Under the pieces are notes generated by a model. It did not search any database and was not told the origin of the DNA. It was given only the letters and a program-made list of their open reading frames with translations. Below, in pieces: positions 53,290-60,389 of a DNA stretch of 64,000 nt; the stretch's first letter is position 1; every line of letters begins with the position of its first letter. This DNA comes from JAXLYE01 sp046351595 (GTDB taxonomy: Bacteria; Myxococcota_A; Polyangia; Palsa-1104; JAEUJZ01): positions 496,001-560,000 of the forward strand of contig JAXLYE010000004.1 of NCBI GenBank assembly GCA_046351595.1. Direction: 5' to 3'. A program made the position numbers and the translations under genes.

Positions 53290-54183
53290 CTACTCGTGCG
53301 CGGCGTGCGGGCCGCGGGCGGCGCGCAGGTCTTCAAGGCGCGTCCGGCAGATCCGATCCCACAGCGTCAGCGCCTCGCCGAAGTTTACGTCCGCGTGCGA
53401 GTGGTGGAGGTTGTGGAACGCCGAGGTGTTCAGCAGCAGCGGCGGCAACAGCCGCTCCAGAAAAGCGATGCGGATGCCGCAGTGCAGGTAGTAGTTCAGC
53501 GCGACGAACCCGCCCACCAGCGCGAAGTACAGCGGCGCCCAGTGCTTGGCCTGCGGGAGCGCGACCAGGAGCAGCGGCCAGAAGGTCAGCACCGACTCGA
53601 GCGGACCGACGGCGAAGCCGGCTAGCGCCGTGGGGTCGCGGAACACGTGGTGGCCGCGGTGGAACGGGAACAGGAGCCGCGTGTGCAAAAGCCGGTGCTT
53701 CCAGTACAGCCAGGCGTCCAGGACGAACACCGCGGCCGTGGTCTGCAAGAGCACCAGCAAGAGGCCGCCCGCCTCGTCCACCGACCACACCAGGCCGATC
53801 GGCCGCCCCGTCCACGACCGCCACAGCGGCCAGGCCAGGAAGCAGGCGGCGATGAAGGCGGCGAGCGCGGTGTCCGCGGCCTCGTGCAGCACTGGCGCTG
53901 GGCGCAGGCGCGGGCCCTGGATGCGCAGGCGCTGGCCGAGCCGCTCGCTGAGCAGCGTCACCAGCGCCGCGCCCGCGAGCACGGTGCCGGCGATGCCGAT
54001 GAAGCCGACGGCCAGCGCCGCAAAGAACAGCAGCCGGTGATCGGGCGCGAGCAGCCCGGCCGCGGCCAGCCCGATCGGCAGCGCGCCATCGACGATGCGG
54101 GCCCAGCGCGGGCGGCCGGGCGGGCGGCGGCGGGGCGGGGCGGAGCCGTGAGGAATCGGTGCGAAGGGGACGGTCTTGAGCAT
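53290..54183 (-). CDS. Sterol desaturase/fatty acid hydroxylase family membrane protein
   Basis: Predicted 297 aa with about five hydrophobic segments. The family's metal-binding His clusters are visible: KHRLLH (HxxxH) near residue 160, HRGHH, and HNLHHSHADVNFG near the C-terminus. These bind a di-iron centre that hydroxylates or desaturates lipids. The substrate is unknown; sterol, carotenoid and fatty-acid routes all use the fold. It is divergent from a TetR-type regulator with a palindromic operator in between, so lipid-responsive control is likely. Confidence 0.88.
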   Translation of the reverse strand: MLKTVPFAPIPHGSAPPRRRPPGRPRWARIVDGALPIGLAAAGLLAPDHRLLFFAALAVGFIGIAGTVLAGAALVTLLSERLGQRLRIQGPRLRPAPVLHEAADTALAAFIAACFLAWPLWRSWTGRPIGLVWSVDEAGGLLLVLLQTTAAVFVLDAWLYWKHRLLHTRLLFPFHRGHHVFRDPTALAGFAVGPLESVLTFWPLLLVALPQAKHWAPLYFALVGGFVALNYYLHCGIRIAFLERLLPPLLLNTSAFHNLHHSHADVNFGEALTLWDRICRTRLEDLRAARGPHAAHE

Positions 54184-54216
54184 GGGCGGACCCTGGGCCT
54201 TGGGCGGCAGCAGCTT

Positions 54217-54233
54217 CGTTACACGGTGTAACG
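54217..54233. promoter_or_regulatory. Operator dyad between hydroxylase and TetR gene
   Basis: CGTTACAC-G-GTGTAACG is a perfect 8-bp inverted repeat, 34 bp from the hydroxylase start and about 116 bp from the TetR start. Size and symmetry are typical of a TetR-family operator, so the neighbouring regulator probably binds it and represses the hydroxylase gene. Confidence 0.65.
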
Positions 54234-54348
54234 GAGATCGTTCCTCCGTGTCAATTGCCGCGGTCCGCCTCGCGCCGCGTCCGCAGCGGGCTCGCAGCGG
54301 GCCCGTGTCGGGCTCGTATCGGGCTCATATCCTGCTACATTGCCGGCC

Positions 54349-55137
54349 ATGGCTGTCACGCCGCGAAGCCCTGGCCGCGCCGCACCGTCCCGACCGACGT
54401 CTCGATCGGAATCCCGGGCTGAATCCCGGGCTGAATCCCGGGCGAAATCCCAGGCCAAGACCCGGGCCGAGCCACGGGCCCGTCTCGTGCCCCGCGCCGC
54501 TGCCGGCCGGCCGCCGCGCTCCGCCCGCCCCGGCGGCGGGCGGGTGCCGCGCGATACGCGGCGTCGGCAGCTGCTCGACGTCACCGCGCAGATCCTGACC
54601 GCGCAGGGGGTCGAGCACGTCCAGATCACCGAGGTGGCCGAGCGCGCCGGCGTCTCGCGGCCGCTGGTCTACCGCCTGTTCCCGACGCGGCGGGCGCTCG
54701 TCGAGGCGCTGCTGCAGGACTTCGCGGCGCGCCTGGGCGAGCGCTTCCAGGCGGCGCTCTTGACGACGTGGCCGGGCACGCTGGAGGACATCACCCGCGC
54801 CTTCGTCGCCGCCAGCTGCGCCGCGATCGAGGAGGAGGGCGCGGGGCCGTGGCAGCTCCTCGACGCGCGCGGCACCGACCCGGAGCTCGCGCGGCTGGGG
54901 CGCGAGATCCTCGCCGAGCTGCTGAAGCCGTGGCGCAAGCGCTTGGCCGAGCTGACCGGGCTGCCGCCGCGGCGCACCGCCAACCTGCTGTGGATCGTCG
55001 TCGCCGCGGGGCGGGCCGCGCTCGACGGCTGGATCGAGGGCAGCGTCAGCCGGCGCGCCGCCATCGACGATGCGACGCGGGCGGTGGCGGCGCTGCTGCA
55101 GAGCTTCATCCAGGCGCCGGACCCGGTCCAAGACTGA
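54349..55137 (+). CDS. TetR-family transcriptional regulator
   Basis: Predicted 262 aa from the ATG at 54349. The first ~75 residues are an Arg/Ser/Ala tail containing ESRA repeats, coded by an in-frame 12-bp tandem repeat (GAATCCCGGGCT and variants, 54409-54480). The helix-turn-helix at about 75-122 (ITEVAERAGVSRPLVYRLF) is canonical TetR, and the C-terminal ~140 residues are the helical ligand/dimer domain. The basic tail may add DNA affinity, or the true start may be further in. It is divergent from the lipid hydroxylase gene, its likely target. Confidence 0.87.
   Translation: MAVTPRSPGRAAPSRPTSRSESRAESRAESRAKSQAKTRAEPRARLVPRAAAGRPPRSARPGGGRVPRDTRRRQLLDVTAQILTAQGVEHVQITEVAERAGVSRPLVYRLFPTRRALVEALLQDFAARLGERFQAALLTTWPGTLEDITRAFVAASCAAIEEEGAGPWQLLDARGTDPELARLGREILAELLKPWRKRLAELTGLPPRRTANLLWIVVAAGRAALDGWIEGSVSRRAAIDDATRAVAALLQSFIQAPDPVQD
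54409..54480 (+). repeat. 12-bp in-frame tandem repeat in TetR N-terminus
   Basis: GAATCCCGGGCT occurs three times almost exactly (54409, 54421, 54433), followed by three degraded units. It encodes ESRA-type tetrapeptides in the regulator's N-terminal tail. Confidence 0.85.
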
Positions 55138-55377
55138 AGGCCCGACCGGGTCCGCCGGGGGCACCGCGCTGGCCGTGAGCGGGCTGCGTGCGCTCCCCCC
55201 GCGCCGGCCCGGCGGTGTATCCTGAGTCACGGTGCCCCGACGAGCATGGGGTACTGCAAGGTACGAGATCCGCTGCGGCCGGAGCCCGGCCCCCTTTGGA
55301 ATTTCCGCACCGGGAGCTCCGTCCGTTCAGCCAGTGGCATCGGCCGAGGAGTCGGCCGAGAAGTTGGGAGGAATGAC

Positions 55378-55923
55378 ATGAGAAGCGCTCTTATCGCCGG
55401 GCTCCTGCTCGGGCTGGTCGCGATCCCGGCCGCCGAGGCGCAGACCGTTCGCGTGACCGTGGCGCCGCCGGCCCCGCGTATCGAGCAGCGGCCGATGGCT
55501 CCGTCGCCCGGCCACGTCTGGGTCCCCGGGTACTGGCAGTGGGACGGGCGGCAGCACGTCTGGGTCGTGGGCCACTACGAGGTGGCGCCGGCTCCGAACC
55601 AGGCCTGGGTGCCGGCGCGCTGGGCCAACGAGGGCGGGGCGTGGATCTTCTACTCCGGCCACTGGAGCGGCGGCGGCAAGGTCATCGGCGCGCCGCCGCC
55701 GCCGCGCCCGGCCCCCGTCGCGCCGCCGCCGGCCGTGGTGGTGCGGCCCGCGCCCGCGGTCGTGGTGCAGCCGGCGCCGCCGGTGGTCGTGCAGCCGGCG
55801 CCGCCGCCCCCGGTGGTCGTGCAGCCGGCGCCGCCGCCCGGACCCGGCTGGAAGGGCAAGGGCAAGGAGTGGCACGGCAAGGGCAAGGGCTGGCACGGCA
55901 AGGGCAAGGGCCACTGGAAGTAG
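55378..55923 (+). CDS. Secreted YXWGXW-type repeat protein
   Basis: Predicted 181 aa, with GGGAGGA before the ATG. Signal peptide to residue 21 (AAEA-Q). Aromatic-rich W-V-P-G-Y-W / W-V-x-G-H-Y repeats fill residues about 40-100, as in small exported proteins of the YXWGXW family. A Pro/Val-rich stretch follows (VVVQPAPP repeats, about 115-150), then a Gly/Lys/His/Trp tail. Role unknown; probably envelope-associated. A His/Lys-rich tail could bind metal or acidic polymer. Confidence 0.8.
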   Translation: MRSALIAGLLLGLVAIPAAEAQTVRVTVAPPAPRIEQRPMAPSPGHVWVPGYWQWDGRQHVWVVGHYEVAPAPNQAWVPARWANEGGAWIFYSGHWSGGGKVIGAPPPPRPAPVAPPPAVVVRPAPAVVVQPAPPVVVQPAPPPPVVVQPAPPPGPGWKGKGKEWHGKGKGWHGKGKGHWK

Positions 55924-55968
55924 GCGCCGCCCGAGACCCGGCAAAGCGCGGCCGGCGGGCGCGGAGCG

Positions 55969-56574
55969 CTACTTCCGCCCCGCGGCCGGCTTCTTCGTCG
56001 TGGCGGCGGCCTTCTTCGTCGCTGCGGCCGGCTTCTTCGTCGCTGCGGCGGACGTCTTCGTCGCGGTGGCGGCCTTCTTCGTCGCTGCGCCCGCGCCCTT
56101 GCTCTGCTTCAGCACCTCTTCGTAGCGCGCGATGTACGTGCGCGCCGGGATGCGCCGGATCGCCTCGCCGATGACCTCGAGCGGCACGTCCTCGAGCCTC
56201 TTGAAGCGGATGCAGGCCTTGCCCATGTCGAGCTTCTTGCCGGTCCGCAGCCACGACTCCTTGAACCAGCGCGTCTGCTCGTTGTCGCCGTCGCCGTCGC
56301 TGCAGCCGCAGTACAGGCCCATCATGTACAGCGACATGTGGCCCTTCTGCGACGCGAGCGCGGCGAAGGGCAGGGGCTGCCGCGGATCGCTGTGGTAGCC
56401 CGCCGGGTACACGCTGTGCGGCACCGAGTACCCGAGCATCCCGTACTGCAGCGTCTCCTGATACTCCTTGTCGAGGTTCTTGAGGATGGTGGCGCGCACG
56501 GCCGCGATCGCGACGCGGCGATCCTCGGGCAGCGCGGCGAGATACTGCTCAACGGAGGTGGGCTTGCTCTGCAT
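55969..56574 (-). CDS. DUF1801 protein with histone-like Lys/Ala tail
   Basis: Predicted 201 aa. Residues 1-145 match DUF1801: SVEQYLAALPEDRR, then QYGMLGYSVPHS, PFAALASQKGHMSLYMMGLY, and DMGKACIRFKRLEDVP. The domain's function is not established. Residues about 155-201 are TKKAAAT/TKKPAA repeats like histone H1 tails, which in myxobacteria are often appended to small proteins and suggest nucleic-acid contact. The DNA of the tail is itself repetitive. No obvious partner gene. Confidence 0.85.
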   Translation of the reverse strand: MQSKPTSVEQYLAALPEDRRVAIAAVRATILKNLDKEYQETLQYGMLGYSVPHSVYPAGYHSDPRQPLPFAALASQKGHMSLYMMGLYCGCSDGDGDNEQTRWFKESWLRTGKKLDMGKACIRFKRLEDVPLEVIGEAIRRIPARTYIARYEEVLKQSKGAGAATKKAATATKTSAAATKKPAAATKKAAATTKKPAAGRK

Positions 56575-56607
56575 TCCTGCGTCTTACCAAAGACGCGGGC
56601 CGATGTG

Positions 56608-57768
56608 TCAAGCGGCCGTATCCCCGATCGTCCGGAAGTGCTCGAGCACGTGCGCGAGCGCGTCGTCCGAGACGAAGTCGAGGCCCTGCACGGAGTCCGC
56701 GGCGGCGGCGGCGGCGCGCGTGAACATGCGCTCCTCGTAGCCGGCCACGGCCTCGTCCCAGTCCGCGTGCTCGGCGAGCCGCAGCGCCAGCTCCAGCGCG
56801 TCGAGCATCGCCATGTTCACGCCCTCGCCCGCGAACGGCGGCATGACGTGCGCCGCATCGCCGAGCAGCGTCACGCCCGGCCGGTGCGTAAAGCGGTGCC
56901 CGACCGGCAGCGCGACGATCGGGCGCACCTGGATCGTATCGCTGCAGGCGTCGATGAAGCGGAGCAGGGCAGGGGCCCAGCCCGGCAGCAGCGCCCGCAG
57001 CTCGGCGCGCGCCCGCGCCGGCGATGACAGATCCAAGAGGCCGCGGGCGAGCCGCTCCTCGGGGGTGCGGAACATGTAGTAGGCGCGCACGTGGCCGCTG
57101 CTGCTGCGCTGCGCGATCAGGGCCTGGCTGCGCCCGACCACCGAGACCTTGCCGCGCGGGACCAGCGCCGCGAGCTCGGGGTGCCGCGTGTCCACGTCGT
57201 CGAGCTGGAGCTCGATGAAGACCACGCCGGTGTACGCGGGCACCGCGGCGGACAGCAGCGGCCGCACCCGCGACCACGCCCCGTCCGCGCCGACCACGAG
57301 ATCGAACGCCCCGAGCGCGCCCTGCTCGCCGAGGACGCGGCAGCGCCCGTCCGCGGTCGGCTCGGCGCCCGTGACCTTGCTGCCCCAGCGGATCACGCCC
57401 TGCGGCAGGCTGTCGAGCAGGAGCTGGCGCAGCTGCGTGCGGTCGATCTCGGGACGATCGCCGCTGGCGCCGCTGCCGTCGCTGGCGCCGCTGTGCTCGA
57501 AGTGGAGCACACCCTGCGGGTCGTAGATCGCATCGTACTGATCGTCGTAGCGCGCGAGGGCCTGGAACCCTGCCGCGAGCCCGGCCTCGCGCAGGGCGCG
57601 CTGGCCCGACTCGGCGTGCAGATCCAGCGAGCCGCCCTGCGGCCGCGCCAGCGCATGCTCGTCGAGCTCGAACACGGTGGTCGGGATGCCGCGGGTCACA
57701 AGCAGCCTCGCCAGCGTGAGCCCGCCCGGCCCCCCGCCGACGATGCCGACGCTTCTTTTTATTTGCAT
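56608..57768 (-). CDS. FAD-dependent monooxygenase (TetX/PHBH fold)
   Basis: Predicted 386 aa. The Rossmann motif GGGPGG is at residues 10-15 and the FAD-ribityl motif GDAAHVMPPFAGEGVN near residue 290. This is the class A flavoprotein hydroxylase group that includes TetX and p-hydroxybenzoate hydroxylase. Substrate unknown, often aromatic compounds or antibiotics. There is no ribosome site, and its start codon lies inside an inverted repeat shared with the divergent MarR gene, so a leaderless mRNA under MarR control is plausible. Confidence 0.9.
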   Translation of the reverse strand: MQIKRSVGIVGGGPGGLTLARLLVTRGIPTTVFELDEHALARPQGGSLDLHAESGQRALREAGLAAGFQALARYDDQYDAIYDPQGVLHFEHSGASDGSGASGDRPEIDRTQLRQLLLDSLPQGVIRWGSKVTGAEPTADGRCRVLGEQGALGAFDLVVGADGAWSRVRPLLSAAVPAYTGVVFIELQLDDVDTRHPELAALVPRGKVSVVGRSQALIAQRSSSGHVRAYYMFRTPEERLARGLLDLSSPARARAELRALLPGWAPALLRFIDACSDTIQVRPIVALPVGHRFTHRPGVTLLGDAAHVMPPFAGEGVNMAMLDALELALRLAEHADWDEAVAGYEERMFTRAAAAAADSVQGLDFVSDDALAHVLEHFRTIGDTAA

Positions 57769-57804
57769 AGGAGACTATATAAAGTTACTTAGGTCCCTAT
57801 GCAA
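57763..57804. promoter_or_regulatory. Inverted repeat covering both divergent start codons
   Basis: TTGCATAGG (57763-57771) and CCTATGCAA (57796-57804) are perfect inverted arms. Each contains the ATG-CAA start of one gene (monooxygenase on the minus strand, MarR on the plus). Only 30 bp of AT-rich DNA (ACTATATAAAG) separate the two genes, enough for overlapping -10 boxes. A MarR dimer binding here would block both. Confidence 0.6.
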
Positions 57805-58284
57805 GATGAAAGCGGATCGGACGGTGGAGCGAGAGGCTGGGAGCCCAGGGCCACGGCCTCGTTCTGGATCAACCGGGCGTCGCGGACGCTGCTGAAGCTG
57901 CAGGACACGCGCCTGCGCCCGCTCGGCTTCGGCATGAGCCAGCTGCCGGTCCTGCAGGCGCTGGCCGGCGGCAAGGCGCTGTCGCAGACGGAGCTGGCGC
58001 GCGCGGCGTGCGTCGAGCAGCCGACGATGGCCGAGCTGCTCGCGCGCATGGAGCGCGACGGCGTGGTCGAGCGCCAGCCCGATCCCGAGGATCGCCGCGC
58101 GACCCTGACCTCGCTGACGCGGCGCTCGCGCGTGCGGCTGCCCAAGGCGCAGGCCGCGCTGATGGCGCTGGAGGACGAGGTGACCGCGGGCCTCAGCGCC
58201 GCCGAGAAGGGGCTGCTTTTGGACCTGCTGCAGCGTGTGCTCGCGAACGTGGAGAGGTTGCCGGAGAAGCTGCCGGAGAAGTAG
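57799..58284 (+). CDS. MarR-family transcriptional regulator
   Basis: Predicted 161 aa. Winged helix-turn-helix of the MarR type: QTELARAACVEQPTMAELLARMERDGVVERQPDPEDRR (written in part; recognition helix near residues 70-85 and the wing with the D-x-R-R motif). It starts in the inverted repeat shared with the FAD monooxygenase, its likely target. The last eight residues (LPEKLPEK) are the first units of a 12-bp tandem array that continues beyond the stop as in-frame TAG-PEK units. Confidence 0.88.
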   Translation: MQDESGSDGGARGWEPRATASFWINRASRTLLKLQDTRLRPLGFGMSQLPVLQALAGGKALSQTELARAACVEQPTMAELLARMERDGVVERQPDPEDRRATLTSLTRRSRVRLPKAQAALMALEDEVTAGLSAAEKGLLLDLLQRVLANVERLPEKLPEK

Positions 58285-58365
58285 CCAGAGAAATAGCCAG
58301 AGAAGTAGCCAGAGAAATAGCCAGAGAAGTAGCCAGAGAAATAGCCAGAGAAACAACCAGATACG
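58258..58365 (+). repeat. 12-bp tandem array crossing the MarR stop codon
   Basis: Nine 12-bp units: the first two (TTG/CTG-CCGGAGAAG) encode LPEK in the MarR end. The next six read TAG-CCAGAGAA(A/G), and the last is CAACCAGATACG followed by another TAG. The period stays in frame throughout, so readthrough would meet six in-frame amber codons. Related CCAGA repeats occur at 11027-11103 and in the 5' end of the CBM21 gene. Confidence 0.9.
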
Positions 58366-58457
58366 TAGGGAGACGAGCAGCCGCGGCGCTGCCGCTGTAA
58401 CTATTCTGCAGACACCGCATCCAAGCTGGAGCAGCCTGTGAACCCTAGGAGGCTCTG

Positions 58458-58835
58458 ATGTCCGTCCTGAATCACGCAGAGATTCCGTTCACCCACCTGC
58501 CGGGTCTTGCGCACCAGACGCTGGCCGGCCCCGAGCACGGCCTGAAGACGCTGGAGGTGTGGATGCAGACGATCGCGCCGGGCAGCGGCACGCCGGTCCA
58601 CCGCCACGCCTGTGAGGAGGTGATCGTCGTGCTGCGCGGAGCGGGCCGGCTCATCCTCGAAGGGGTGGAGCGCGACTTCGGTCCCCAGAGTACGCTGCAC
58701 ATCCCGCCGGATGCGGTGCACCAGATCGTCAATACGTCCGCCGAGGAGATGCACCTGGTCGCGGCGCTCGGCCAGGCGCCGGTCCGCGTCATGACGCCCG
58801 AGGGCGAGCGCATCCCGCTCCCCTGGCAGGGGTGA
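58458..58835 (+). CDS. Single-domain cupin protein
   Basis: Predicted 125 aa, with AGGAGG five bases before the ATG. Cupin motif 1 is VHRHACEEVIVVLRGAG with two His and a Glu as metal ligands; motif 2 is PPDAVHQIVN with the final His. Small cupins serve as isomerases, dioxygenases or simple binding proteins; nothing narrows it here. It may follow the MarR gene on the same transcript, 173 bp downstream across the repeat array. Confidence 0.85.
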   Translation: MSVLNHAEIPFTHLPGLAHQTLAGPEHGLKTLEVWMQTIAPGSGTPVHRHACEEVIVVLRGAGRLILEGVERDFGPQSTLHIPPDAVHQIVNTSAEEMHLVAALGQAPVRVMTPEGERIPLPWQG

Positions 58836-59150
58836 GCCCCGCGGCCTGAGCTCCGCGGTCGTGTGACGTCCGCACACCGGCAGGGGCGCCTTCTCCGATC
58901 GGAGATGCGCGCCTGAGAAGGAGGCCAAGGGGCGCGCGCCAGACCCGCGAGATCGCAGGAGAGCGGGCGCGGTCGCTGCTGTCTGGGGCTGGCCTCCGTG
59001 TTGCAAAGGAGGGCCGCGGGGGGACACCGCACAGGCAGACTTGCGCTCCTGTGGCGGACCGCGCGGTCATGAGAATCGTGCGGGCTTTGTGCTGTCTGCA
59101 CGGCCCGGGCTCCCTCGCCACGTACTACGTACACACGGGGGAGTCGCAGA
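58836..59150. other. Intergenic region with inverted repeats and promoter
   Basis: About 315 bp. CCTTCTC (58889-58895) pairs with GAGAAGG (58915-58921), and inside lies the palindrome CTCCGATCGGAG (58893-58904); this may be the cupin transcript end or an operator. A sigma-54 match follows at 58990. No gene seen. Confidence 0.45.
58990..59005 (+). promoter_or_regulatory. Sigma-54-type promoter
   Basis: TGGCCT-N5-TTGCA, with GG and GC exactly ten bases apart and two departures from the -24 consensus. It would start the CHASE3/Ser-Thr-kinase operon with a leader of about 135 nt. Confidence 0.45.
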
Positions 59151-60389
59151 ATGGATGAGGCCAAGAAGGTCCGCGCCCAGATCGCCGCCGGGTTCACGCT
59201 GCCGGCGGTGATCATGGTCCTGTTCGGCGTCCTGTCGTACCGGGCCATCCACCGCTTCACCGCGGCCCGCACCTGGGCCAGCCACACCGCCGAGGTGCGC
59301 GTCGAGATCGGCGAGCTCTTGGACACCCTGGTGGGCGCGGAGAGCGGGCAGCGCGGCTTCGCCCTGACCGGGGACGAGGGCTTCCTGCAGCCGTACCGCC
59401 TGGCGATGACGCTCATCAACAAGCGCTACGAGCGGCTGCGCACGATCACCGCGGACAACCCGCAGCAGCAGCAGCGGCTGCAGGCGCTGCGCCCGCTGCT
59501 CGACACCAAGCTCGCGTACATGCAGCGCGCGGTCGATGTGCGGCGCCAGAAAACGACCACGCCTTCGGTGCCGGCGCCAGCGCCGACGACGATTTTCGAT
59601 GACAGCGGGCGCCTGATGATGAGCGACCTGCACGACGCGCTCACCGAGATGGACGCCTCCGAGCAGGCGCTGCTCCGCGCGCGCGAGCAGAACATGACGG
59701 AGGCGTCGCTCGCGCTGGTGAACACGCTGCTGCTCGGGATGGTGTGCTCGGTCTTGACCTCGTTCTTGATCGGCCTGTGCCTGGTCCGCCGCATAGCGCA
59801 GCTGACCCGGATCTTCGTGCTGAAGGTCGAGCAGCTCTACACGGAGCTTGGGAGCAGCGCGGCGCAGCAGCTCGAGCTGGCGGAGCAGGCCGAGGCCAAG
59901 CGCGACGCCGCAGCGCACGAGACGGCGCGCATCCTGGCGACGGCCGAGCACCTGTCGCAGCAGGCCAGCGAGGTCCTCGCGCGCGTCCGCGAGATCAGCA
60001 CCGCGATCGAGAGCCTGCGCCCGTCGAGCGGCGGCGCGGAGGAGCTGGCCGCGGCCGCGCAGCACGCCGAGCGCGGCGCGCTGTCGCTCGATCTGGGGGC
60101 CGTGGACCTGCGCCGCCTGCTCGGGCGCATCCACGAGCTGGACAGCGAGCTGGCGGAGCTCTTGCGCGAGTCCGTCTCGGTGCAGGTGGCCGCGGATCGA
60201 CCGCGCATGGCGCTGGCGTCGCTCTTGTTCCAGCTCGGCTCCGAGCCGCGTGCGCACGCCGGGGCCCGCGCCAGCGCCATCCGCAGCAGCGTCCGCGCGA
60301 GCCGCGTCCGGAGCGGCGGCGTTCGCCCCGTGCGCCCGAGCTCGCGGCCCGAAGTGAACGCGCCCGGGCACCAAGGAGCCGGACCGTGA
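59151..60389 (+). CDS. CHASE3-domain membrane sensor without kinase domain
   Basis: Predicted 412 aa. One membrane helix at about 12-32, a CHASE3-type extracellular helical domain at about 35-195 (VEIGELLDTLVGAESGQRGFALTGDE is the typical signature, here in part), and a second helix at about 200-222. The cytosolic part is a coiled coil followed by a basic Ala/Arg/Ser tail, with no kinase, GGDEF or methyl-accepting module. Its TGA overlaps the GTG of the Ser/Thr kinase gene by four bases, so it probably passes its signal to that kinase as a separate subunit. Confidence 0.82.
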   Translation: MDEAKKVRAQIAAGFTLPAVIMVLFGVLSYRAIHRFTAARTWASHTAEVRVEIGELLDTLVGAESGQRGFALTGDEGFLQPYRLAMTLINKRYERLRTITADNPQQQQRLQALRPLLDTKLAYMQRAVDVRRQKTTTPSVPAPAPTTIFDDSGRLMMSDLHDALTEMDASEQALLRAREQNMTEASLALVNTLLLGMVCSVLTSFLIGLCLVRRIAQLTRIFVLKVEQLYTELGSSAAQQLELAEQAEAKRDAAAHETARILATAEHLSQQASEVLARVREISTAIESLRPSSGGAEELAAAAQHAERGALSLDLGAVDLRRLLGRIHELDSELAELLRESVSVQVAADRPRMALASLLFQLGSEPRAHAGARASAIRSSVRASRVRSGGVRPVRPSSRPEVNAPGHQGAGP

